From Diphasiastrum complanatum (taxonomy: Eukaryota > Streptophyta > Lycopodiopsida > Lycopodiales > Lycopodiaceae), in the NCBI GenBank assembly GCA_029204225.1, contig CM055093.1, forward strand, positions 3,738,056-3,802,055: DNA of 64,000 bases, read 5' to 3'. Numbering within the stretch: position 1 is the stretch's first letter; each line of letters starts with the position of its first letter. Shown here piece after piece: positions 55,499-64,000 of this stretch. The position numbers and the translations under genes are program-made. Below the pieces are notes generated by a model. That model was not told the origin of the DNA. It did no database searches and was given only the letters and a program-made list of their open reading frames with translations.

Positions 55499-56827
55499 CT
55501 AGTTTAGCTTTGTGAGGTCGACTGTAATAGACCCTACATTGGTGCATACAGAGAGAGCAACTTCTGCCTTCAGTCTTCTCATTCGCTCCTCCTGGAAATG
55601 TTTCTGGAGCGCGATATTATGTTGATTTGCAGCTGTCAGTTGCTGCTTTAAGGAATCGTTGTGAGTCTGATAATTATCAGACTTGGCCTCAATCGTCTTA
55701 TTGATCTGTTTTAAAGAATCAGCTTCCTTTATTAAGGTTTGAAGCTGTGTGTCAAGAGAATGATTTCGTTCAATTAGCTTCGTGTTGTCTAATTCGAGCG
55801 AATCAATCTTCTCGAAAGACGCCTTGAGATCCTCTTGGCATTTCCTTTCTAAGTTGACAAATTCCATCGTAAGTTGTTGGTGGTACTTGTCCAACTCATA
55901 CACTTCAGCCACTAGGTTTTTGGCTTTCTCGGTCATGGTGCGAGACCACTGGGGCTGGTCGTCTGGTTGTTCTTCATCTGCCACAGGTGCCCCAGTGTCG
56001 CCTTCAACAGTTGTTTGTCTTTTGTCTGATGTATCAGACTGAGTTGCATCATCGTCAGAGAAGGAGGCACTCAGCTGCTTCTGAGATGTGGAAGCAGATA
56101 CGGGCTTCTGAGATGTGGCAGCAGCAGTAGCTCCATCAGTCTCCATCACCACAGTTGGAACTGGTTCCAACTGGGATGGTGCAGTGTCAATGTCTATAGC
56201 AGTGGTTGCTGCTACTTCGACGACTGGTGCAATTTCAGTAACGAGGCCAAAAAGATCAATTGGCTTGGGGGCCAACATCCTTCCCGTCAACAATGTTTTC
56301 TCTTGCTCGTTCAAAATGTCAAAATGGGTGCATAGCCGAGATACATGTGCTCCAACTCTAGAAAATTTTTGGTGCTTGATCCAGTGCAAAAATGCTTTAT
56401 ATGTAGTAGTGCCGAAACAAACCGGATTACCCGCAAGTGCGTCTAAGATGAAACCAAAATTTTGCATTGAAATCGTCGCATCCACATCCGTCAAAAAGAC
56501 TGCTTGGTTCGCATATTTACAAAACATCTTAAATGTGGTATCACGAATCATAGAGATCTTGTACCCCTTCGTGGGTACGAAGCAATTGTTAAGGAAGTGG
56601 GCAGCTTCATCCACCGAATCCTTATTTGTTGAGATCAGCTTCCCATTCATCGGTAATCCAAGGGCTGTGCAGAACAAGTCTTCAGAGATAGTGAAGAATT
56701 TGTCTCGCACATGGACTTTGAAATCCACCTCCGAAATGGAATGAATGGAGTTGACAAACTCCGTACTGACTTCGGAGAAGATGATGGAGGGGTCCACTTT
56801 TAAATTAACCAACCTGCATCGATCCAA
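55499..56827 (-). CDS. extra ORF of gypsy L, transposon-associated coiled-coil protein
   Basis: The 442-residue frame has three parts. An amino globular region (about 1-190) carries D-P-S-I-I-F, E-D-L-F-C-T-A-L-G-L-P and L-D-A-L-A-G-N blocks, similar in style to plant putative transposon protein domains. An acidic, Ser/Thr/Ala-rich middle runs from about 200 to 300. A long coiled coil (about 300-430) starts at L-E-R-K-C-Q. It lies after pol and before the 3' LTR on the same strand, the place of additional ORFs in Tat-type gypsy elements. The function of such ORFs is not established. One in-frame TAG separates it from a further 158 residues. Assignment to a named domain is inference. Confidence 0.6.
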   Translation of the reverse strand: MDRCRLVNLKVDPSIIFSEVSTEFVNSIHSISEVDFKVHVRDKFFTISEDLFCTALGLPMNGKLISTNKDSVDEAAHFLNNCFVPTKGYKISMIRDTTFKMFCKYANQAVFLTDVDATISMQNFGFILDALAGNPVCFGTTTYKAFLHWIKHQKFSRVGAHVSRLCTHFDILNEQEKTLLTGRMLAPKPIDLFGLVTEIAPVVEVAATTAIDIDTAPSQLEPVPTVVMETDGATAAATSQKPVSASTSQKQLSASFSDDDATQSDTSDKRQTTVEGDTGAPVADEEQPDDQPQWSRTMTEKAKNLVAEVYELDKYHQQLTMEFVNLERKCQEDLKASFEKIDSLELDNTKLIERNHSLDTQLQTLIKEADSLKQINKTIEAKSDNYQTHNDSLKQQLTAANQHNIALQKHFQEERMRRLKAEVALSVCTNVGSITVDLTKLN

Positions 56828-57306
56828 AAAGGACTGGATGGATGTCAGGCGGATTCCTGCACGTGCTTTCTAGATGATGTTCGAGCTTGAACTGGATCCA
56901 AAAGCCATTGTTCAATTTTTTTACGAAAGCTCGTAGATCGCAATAGGTCGCAAATGAATGCTTTGATCGCAAAGAGAATGTGTGCAGAAAAGCATTAAAT
57001 CACAGGCAGAAAGTGTAAGGAAGAAAAATGAAAAATAACTCTGATATGTAGTAGCGGTGTGGAAGGGATGATGACGTGGCATAGTGACTTGACATCTGTC
57101 ACTTCCATTTATGGAGTACGTGCATGGGTCAGTGTTTGAAACTATGATTTGGCAGATCGATCTTTAATGACGGAAGACCGCTTTTGAAAAGAAAACAAAT
57201 AAATTAAGGTGATATGTGAGCGTACACACGTGTGAATAATGATGATCACGTGGCCATCATTTTTAATAGAGAGATATAAAAAATAGGTAGATAGATTCTC
57301 CAAAGA

Positions 57307-57692
57307 TTCTTGAAAAGGTAGGTTGAGAGATTCTCGAAGGATACTAGAAAGTTTCTAGAATGTTTCGTGAAACATTCTTGAGAGATTCTAGAAAATGATA
57401 TAGAACTTCACGAAAAATTCTCGAAAATGTTAAGCTCATCCTAGAAAAAAAACTGGAGAAAAAAAAATGCTAGAAAGATTTTAGAAAAATTCTCGAAAAA
57501 AAAAATGACGAGTTTCAGTTCACAGTTGAGTGTCGCGAAAGTTTCTCGAAAAGTTCTCGAAAATACTCTGAAAAATAACTTGAAAGATTTGAGAGAAGAT
57601 AGAAAAATTCTCAAAAAATTCACGAAACAGTCTGAACAAATGTTGAACAGTGGTAGAAAAGTTCACGAAAATTTCTAGAAAATTTTCTAGAA
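57307..57692. promoter_or_regulatory. cluster of 14 heat-shock-element-like TTCnnGAA sites
   Basis: Sites start at 57307, 57331, 57353, 57364, 57386, 57407, 57418, 57490, 57543, 57554, 57619, 57662, 57673 and 57685. TTCnnGAA is the core inverted pair bound by heat-shock factors, and several here are spaced by 11 bp. The cluster lies between gypsy pol and the extra ORF, 480-870 bp upstream of the ORF start. Slippage of a GAAAAATTCTCGAAAA repeat may have built it, so function is unproven. Confidence 0.55.
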
Positions 57693-57809
57693 AAAGAAAA
57701 AAAAGTCGCGAACATTATCAGATAAGATAGAGAAAAATTCGTGATTGATTCCAAAAAAATATTAGAAAATAATAAGAATAAAAATAAATAAAAAAAATTC
57801 TGGTCAAAG

Positions 57810-59525
57810 GTAGTATTTTTTTAGTCTGGACCCGTTAATACGTGTAGGTAACAGTTCCCCTTCAAGTGATTGAAGTTGCACAGAACCATTGTCAAACACC
57901 TCTATGACTTTAAAAGGTCCAAGCCATCACATATGGAGTTTTCCTGGGAACTTTTGATGGCAACTGTCATATATCAGTGCATAATCATCAGTTTTAAGAT
58001 CATATTTTTTTATATGACTATCATATTTCTTCTTTCTTTGTTCTTGGATTTCCTTCGTTAATTCCATAAAATTCCATTAGCTCTTTCGGTCAACCCGTTT
58101 GCTTTTGGATTATACGGTGTAGTTTTTCTGTGTTTGATGAGAAAATATTTAAGCAACTGTATAGTGTCATTTAAAAAATGTGTACCTTGGTCACTTACTA
58201 GTTCGAGTGGACAACCATATCTGGTGATAATACTTTTGAATAAGAACGTCGCGATAGTTTTTGCATCATTTCTTTTTGTCGCCTCTGCTTCCACGTCCTT
58301 TGTAGCATAATCCGTTGCAACTAGAATATATCGACATTTCGTATGTCAGGTAACAGGTTTAATTGGACCGACAAAGTCAATCCCCCACTTCTCGAATGGT
58401 GCAAGAGGAAGGATTGGTGTCAACGGCCAATTCATTGATTTTGTAGGCTTACCAGATCTTTGGCATGGATCACATGAACGAATAAAGTTTGATACATCCT
58501 TAAACATTGTTGGCCACCAATACTTGGCAGTCAATATCTTATTAACTGTGTTCTTCTAAGCAAAATGTCCACCAGCATCTTCCGAGTGTAAGGCTTTAAC
58601 GACTCTTTTAATGTCTTCGGATTCGAGACATCTTCGAAGCTGATGATCTGCACCAAGCTTGTACAGAACATTGTTAATAATTGTATAAGGTGCTATCTTA
58701 TATTGAAAAGCTGTCTTTTGCTCCAAATCATAACCATTCGGATATATCTGATCCTTGAGATAAGTAATGATATCAGAATATAGTGAATTTGTAGATGAAA
58801 TCTCGAATAAATGTTCGTCTGGAAAATCATCATGGATAGGATATTCAATTTTTCCAGTGCCGAGTCATGATAGATAATCAGCATTTGTATGATACTTTCC
58901 TTGACGAAGCTCTACTTGATAAGTGAATTCTTGCAGAAGTAGAATCCATCGAGCAATTCGTCCGGATAGATCTGGTTTATTTACAAGATACTTAAGAGCA
59001 TAATGATCCACATGAAAAATAAATGCATATCCCAGCAAATAATGTCAAAAATTTTTAACAGTGAAGTGCTTCCCTTTCTGTAGCCGAATAATTTTTCTCT
59101 GATGCACTGAGCTGTCGACTCGCATAGTAGATGGGATGATCCTTCTTTTGATCGTCCTTCTGGCTTAGACAGACGCCAATAGCAAATGCAGAAACATCCA
59201 CATAACTGTGAAATAAAATAGCCCAGTTGGGTGGTCTCAGAATAGGAACATTAATCAACCTTTGCTTAAGATCTTCAAATGCTTTCTGCTGTTCATCGTT
59301 CACGCAAATTGGTTGGTATCAGGAGGTTCTTTATAAGCTCGACTTTATCTTTGTCGACTTCTATTCCTCTGTTAGATATTCTATGTCCGAGCAATATTCC
59401 TTCTTTGATACCAAAAAAACATTTCTCTGGATGAAGAGATAAACAAGTATCTCGACACCGTTGCAATGTTAATTTCAGCTTCTACAGGTGTGTCTTTATA
59501 TCACTGTACACACAAAAATCATCAA
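57810..59525 (-). pseudogene. gypsy pol of element L: RT end, RNase H, integrase
   Basis: Reading leftward from 59525, the frame starts at D-D-F-C-V-Y-S of the RT catalytic motif. It continues with H-P-E-K-C-F-F-G, L-L-G-H-R-I-S and the RNase H block D-V-S-A-F-A-I-G-V, Y-Y-A-S-R-Q-L-S, Y-S-A-T-E-R-E. After a frameshift near 59055 come D-H-Y-A-L-K-Y-L, the zinc site H..H..C-D-P-C, and integrase D (G-I-D-F-V-G-P), D (S-D-Q-G-T-H-F) and E (G-L-T-E-R-A). The end near 57810 reads G-E-L-L-P-T-R-I-N-G. There are stops near 58555 and frameshifts, so it is dead. RT amino end, protease, gag and the 5' LTR are missing; no chromodomain is seen. Confidence 0.85.
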
Positions 59526-59534
59526 AGGAGTCAT

Positions 59535-60450
59535 TTGACCTTTCAAAGGACTCAAGAGATCTATTTATACTGCTAATGATCATGAGTACCCAATAGAAGG
59601 AATTGGCAACATTCCATTGAAACTTGCTTCTTGAAAGTTCTTGCACTTTCTAATGTTCTTTTCATTCCAAAACTCACAAAGAACTTAATTAGTGTGGGAA
59701 AGTTGCTTGATAACGGCTGTGATGTAAAGTTCAACTCCAATACTTGTTTTATCAAGAGAAATGATGAGATCCTTGCTGATGGATCTAGATGTAGTGGAAT
59801 TTTTAAGTTGAATTCTTATGAGAATGCAAACCTTTGTGAAGTTTCTTTCTTATCTACGGAGGAGCTGTGGCATAGAAGGTTGGGTGATCCTAGCTTTAAA
59901 TCAATGTCTTCTATGGTTAAGAAGGTGAAGGCTATTGGTCTTCCAAAATCTCTTTCTAAAGATTTCAAGCCTTGTGGGGCTTGTGCCATTGCAAAGTCAC
60001 ACAGAAAGCCATATCAGAAGTCTTTTATAAAGACTACTCATCCTTTGGAGCTTACACACTCAGATGTACATTTTTCCTCTTCTAAAAGTATTGGTGGTGC
60101 AACATGTTTTGTCACCTTTATTGATGACTTTACTAGATATACTTGGTTGTATCTACTTTCTTCAAAGGCAATGGTTTTTGATCACTTCCTAATCTTCAAA
60201 GCTTATGTTGAGAAACAGTTTTCTTTTAAAGTTAAAGCTTTAAGATGTGATGGAGGAGGTGAATACATCTCCAACAAGTTTCATGAATATTGTAAAGGTG
60301 AAGGAATAAAGAGAGAGTTTTCTTGTATTCTCCATCTCAAAATGGAGTAGCTGAGAGGAAAAATAGATCTTTATGTGAATGTGCTAAAGCAATTCGAGTA
60401 GCAGCTTCTTTGCCTATTGAATATTGGGGTGCGAACCAAACTTTATCTTT
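59535..60450 (+). pseudogene. copia protease-integrase fragment (M)
   Basis: The fragment begins inside the protease-to-integrase spacer (I-E-G-I-G-N-I-P, then a frameshift at about 59630). It reads open through L-W-H-R-R-L-G, C-G-A-C-A, H-S-D-V-H, F-I-D-D-F-T-R-Y and C-D-G-G-G-E-Y to 60350, then shifts frame into N-G-V-A-E-R-K-N and ends near 60450. The catalytic D, D and E are recognisable. The start abuts the gypsy RT at its DD motif. Confidence 0.82.
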
Positions 60451-62160
60451 AAAAAAAATAGCATGACTTCAAAAACTTTCAAAAGCAAAAACTCCAAAAA
60501 CTTTCAAAATCTTCAAGCACCAACCTCTAAGCATCAAAAGCATCAAATGATCTTCAAGATCAAAGCTCCAAACAGTACAACTAGTGAGAATTTTTTTTTA
60601 GAAAGTTAGAAACTACCACATCTATGTTCTAAAAAATAGTCCGATAGACTTGCAACTCTTCCTGTAGCTAAACAACTATTGCATGCCTAATTCATAACAT
60701 TCCCAATTCGTTTTGAGGCACACGATCAAATCCACAAGACAGAGTTCCAAGATAGAGTTTCTGGTCCCGGAAGGTCCATGATCCGGAACGGATTCCTCCT
60801 GGATCACGTTCCGCTGTGTAATAGATCCTAACACCATAGTAGGACAAATACTAACTGATCCACCCAACCTTGCCTACTCCCTGATATGGAGCAAGCCCCT
60901 CCTAGCCCAGTGTGAGACCTGGTAGCATGCAAGTGTTGGCCACATGGCACTGACATGGCCGATTGCATGTCGGGACCCAACGTGGGGCCCTATCCTACTG
61001 ACAGGGTCCCTAGGTTGTGTTAGGCCCGCCATGGCTATGGACCGTGTCGGGGCACACTACTCACATTGTCTTGTCCTGTTGGTCGTGTACGCTGGACATG
61101 ACCCTGACTGTGGTATCTGACCTCCTGTGTTCTCTAGGGTTTGGCACTAGTTACGTGCCCGTAACACGTTGCAACTCAAGTTTGAGTACATATTGTTCTT
61201 GATTGGTCTTGTTAGAATTCTAAACCATTAAGATCCATCATTATTAACAAATAAATGTACGGTGTTGTATGCACAAGTGCAAGGTCACTCAACCCAATAT
61301 TCAAGTTGAAGAATTAGTGGATGATGATGTTTATTTAAAGATAGTGAACATCAATCAATCAAGATTTAGATCATATTCTCCTTATTCATCGTTAGTAGGT
61401 CATCAATGTTTATCTATCCAAATTTTCCATGCCATAAGGTAATGGTCATGAGAACTTGCAACATTTGTTTTGAATCAAAAAAATCACTTTTGTCTTGGCA
61501 CCATCTGAACAATATCTAGTCAATCCAATCATTCCAAGAAAAAACTTAGAATCGCCATCAAAGAATTTGCTGGTCACCTTAAGTCGCCTGAAATTTTTCG
61601 AGATTCCGCAAAAGCTATTCATCCTTCCACAACCCTTTTGATCTCATATATGAAAGCCAATAGACTGAGTTGCAATTGCAGCATCTATGTTTGAGTGATT
61701 TTGATTATCTACATAGTTAATTGAATGATAGTGAAGTGATTTGCTATCCTAGAAACATCTAATGTTGCTTTGATTGCTTGATCATAGTGATTCTAGGAGC
61801 AATTGCCACATAGTCAATTTAGATGCACTTAATATAGCCTAAATCTGAAGCTAGTCTTGATTTATTTGGTGATTTTGCAAACTCCAGTACTCGATTGGTC
61901 TTGTTAAATGTCTACCATTATTCTCAAAGTTGATGCATTGTATGTAATTTGTATTTTGTCAATTTCACGTGTACTTCAATAAGATTTAATACTAATTTTG
62001 TTCGTATATTAAAGATCAAATATCTTTATCACGATCAACCAACAAATATGTCATTTTCTGAAGAAATCTCGCAAAACAGGTATTTATATTGTAGTATTTA
62101 TGAAATAATATGCACTTATGATATGGACATGTAGCATTGTGTGTTGCATATGAAATTTTT
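60451..62160. other. gene-free stretch
   Basis: After an A/T-rich ACTTTCAAAA-repeated piece (60470-60560), the segment 60700-61150 is distinctly richer in G and C, and then AT-rich DNA resumes. GATTGGTCTTGTTA occurs twice (about 61201 and 61893), each time shortly before a CCATTA word. No gene or LTR could be established. Confidence 0.4.
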
Positions 62161-62167
62161 TTTTTGT

Positions 62168-63182
62168 GTTAATGCTCAAAGCACAACGCCTCCACGAGAT
62201 TTCAAAAAATTAAAAAGGACGGAAGCTTATCAAAAAATCAAATCACAAAAAAGAACGCAAATGATTGATCGAGTACTTAGTGGTGGATCATCGTCATCAA
62301 GTTCTGGCACTCAATCTCGACAAAGAACTACGGTACTATATATTTGTAATTATTAAAAATTTGAGAGCAGATTAATTGTCATGCAAATCATTTTTTGCAT
62401 CAACAAGATAACCATTCTTATGTTTGTTACATGAAATAAGTATAAAAAAGAGTACGACGAAAAGATATATTGTGAGTGTAAGCAATGCAAAAATTCGACC
62501 AAGATGAATTGTGGCACAACATTTGTGGAAGTTTGAAAAGCATGTTGAGGAGCCTGATGTGGTTTTGGAGGTATATTTTATTTGCTTAGTATTGGTCTTT
62601 ATCATACACAATGTTTTTGAAAAAAAAGACTAATGCATGTATACTTTTTCTCTCTTGCAGAGTAGTACATTGGTGTCAACCTCTTGCACAATTGATAATC
62701 TTATCAACAAGATAAAAAATATTGATTTTGGATCATCTTTGGCATTGGAAGAAGATCTAGTTGATGATTTTATTGATGAGGTCACTAGTGACTACACACT
62801 AAGTAATGTGGAGGTTATGCATATTCCTATGTCTCATATATCCACTCACTCCTCCAGTCTTGACATTGATCCTACTTCCATGGATTTTGATAATCTCATA
62901 GTGTCATCACACCTAGATTGTATCCAATCCACAACACCTTGTGAAAATCCTATTCCAAGCTCTATCCATCTCATGATGTCACCACATACAGATATTATGC
63001 ATCCCATCACACCCAACGTAAATCATACAAATTCTTCTATCTTAGCTACGCCATTAAAAAAAAGAACACGACTTGGACGCATTTTGACAAAATTTGAAAA
63101 AGAAAAAAGTTTTCTACGTACTATTGACTTGTCCAAAAATGTTTTAAATTCGCTGACCGGATCTCCCCTTCCTCCTCATTAG
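62168..63182 (+). pseudogene. upstream exons of the SET-domain gene
   Basis: A lysine- and serine-rich exon ends at 62332 before a GT donor. A short cysteine-containing piece (C-E-C-K-Q-C) follows near 62441-62580, with a frame break. A strong acceptor TCTCTCTTGCAG ends at 62660, before an open exon of 174 codons (62661-63182). That exon is acidic then serine/proline-rich and ends with a basic R-T-R-L-G-R-I-L patch. The frame then shifts by one near 63165 to reach the SET part. No named domain is recognised here. Confidence 0.5.
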
Positions 63183-63855
63183 TTAAGTCGTTTGAATATT
63201 CATGTTGGCGTGATACATTGCCACTACCATTATGTGGGACATCATTTTCATATTGGGGTCATATGTACATAATTAGGCCTAGTGAGCAGTTTCCTAATGC
63301 CGGATTAGGTTTATCTTCTTTGACTAGCATTGATGTCCCTTTGAATAGTGTTGTCACATTAATGCCATATGCAAGACCTCAATATAATTGGGGTGATTGC
63401 ATGCACTATGTCGCCACCAATGGAGAATGCAAATATATGGTTTAAATTCCAATGCTTGTTCTTTGGAAGAGAGACACATGCAAGGAAAAAGTGTTTCAAA
63501 AGCACATCGTATGTACATCGATGGGCGCCCAGAAATACATGGAAACATCGCGGCATATATAAATAGTTCTATTCGTCACCCTTCATTAAATAATTGTGAC
63601 TTTGAAGAATGCATCAATGGAAAAGGAGATTATTTTTCTAGATATGTGAAAGCTACATATGTAATGGTTTGTGCGATCAGACCTATTAAATGTGGTGAAG
63701 AACTATTCATCAACTATAGTTTCAATCGCCCTCTACCAAGATGTGTACAAAAAGTTTTGAGCCAAGCACAACCATCCTTTTCATTTGAGTTCAATTTGGA
63801 TGTCTTATTTGACTTTCAATTTAGATATGATGTTTCATTTGGATGTCTTGTTTAA
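63166..63855 (+). pseudogene. SET-domain (lysine methyltransferase-like) coding region
   Basis: The first frame (63166-63442) gives R-P-S-E-Q-F-P-N-A-G-L-G-L, the entry strand of a SET fold. After a frameshift between about 63400 and 63480 the second frame gives Y-I-D-G-R-P..H-G-N-I-A-A-Y-I-N-S-S, then G-E-E-L-F-I-N-Y-S-F. These match the SET catalytic core, where N-H-S is usual and here is N-S-S, and G-E-E-L-x-x-D-Y, here I-N-Y. No pre-SET or post-SET cysteines are clear, apart from C-V-Q near the end. SET enzymes methylate lysines, usually in histones. The frameshift and altered D-to-N position suggest a pseudogene or atypical member; a very short intron is an alternative. Confidence 0.65.
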
Positions 63856-64000
63856 GTTCACATTTGATATGATGTTTGATGTTAAGCTTTTACAAATAAT
63901 GCTCAATTATCAATGTCTTGTTTTAATTATAATTATAATATAATGTTCGATTAAGATGTCTTATGTAAGTTTCAAATTGGATATGATGTTTGATGTTTAG
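63856..64000. other. 3' flank of the SET-like gene
   Basis: The sequence is AT-rich, with three repeats of a GATATGATGTTTGATGTT-like word that also occurs in the end of the coding region. No further gene is visible. Confidence 0.4.

Overview
The window is nuclear DNA of a land plant with a repeat-rich genome. The evidence is the abundance of Ty1/copia and Ty3/gypsy LTR retrotransposons primed by initiator-methionine tRNA, a plant-specific BTB-NPH3 gene, GT-AG introns and long AT-rich gene-free stretches. I cannot fix the lineage. A methyltransferase-like gene and a SET-like gene lying among transposons would fit a seed-free plant (fern, lycophyte or bryophyte), but that is a weak inference. 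No bacterial, viral or organellar genes were seen.

Layout. 1-7350: remnants of several copia elements, including one (G) whose reverse-transcriptase segment lies inverted inside an otherwise forward element. 7356-18080: a decayed forward copia element (B) that carries a nearly intact 5.98 kb reverse copia element (A, 8270-14250) inserted at a perfect AGAAT target duplication. 18081-21100: gene-free DNA with microsatellites and tandem duplications, leading into the one convincing host gene, a single-exon divergent NPH3/RPT2-like gene (21807-23468). 25119-30027: a reverse copia element (C) with unusual non-TG/CA LTR ends and a disabled reverse transcriptase. 30770-42600: a patchwork of copia fragments (I, J, two opposed RT pieces, K), a possible gypsy gag-protease remnant, and about 3.5 kb with no recognisable gene (34500-38000). 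43700-45600: a decayed reverse coiled-coil coding region whose leader is split by a solo LTR of family A. 46815-47255: another copia RNase H scrap (H). 48350-49483: a spliced gene ending in an N4/N6 amino-methyltransferase-like AdoMet motif. 52950-59525: the 3' half of a reverse gypsy element (L) with an extra coiled-coil ORF after pol, and 14 heat-shock-element-like TTCnnGAA sites between them. 59535-60450: a forward copia fragment (M) abutting the gypsy RT at its catalytic DD. 62160-63855: a spliced but frameshifted SET-domain gene.

How it fits together. Most coding sequence belongs to retrotransposons at different stages of decay. Element A is the youngest: its LTRs differ at about 4 of 682 positions, and its 1263-codon gag-pol frame is open, but it lacks about 60-70 residues where RT joins RNase H. 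Its solo LTR elsewhere in the window shows that the family has both inserted and recombined out. The NPH3-like gene is probably an ordinary host gene. The methyltransferase-like and SET-like genes are the least ordinary content; both look like chromatin or DNA-modifying enzymes, and whether they are host genes or transposon cargo cannot be decided from this window.
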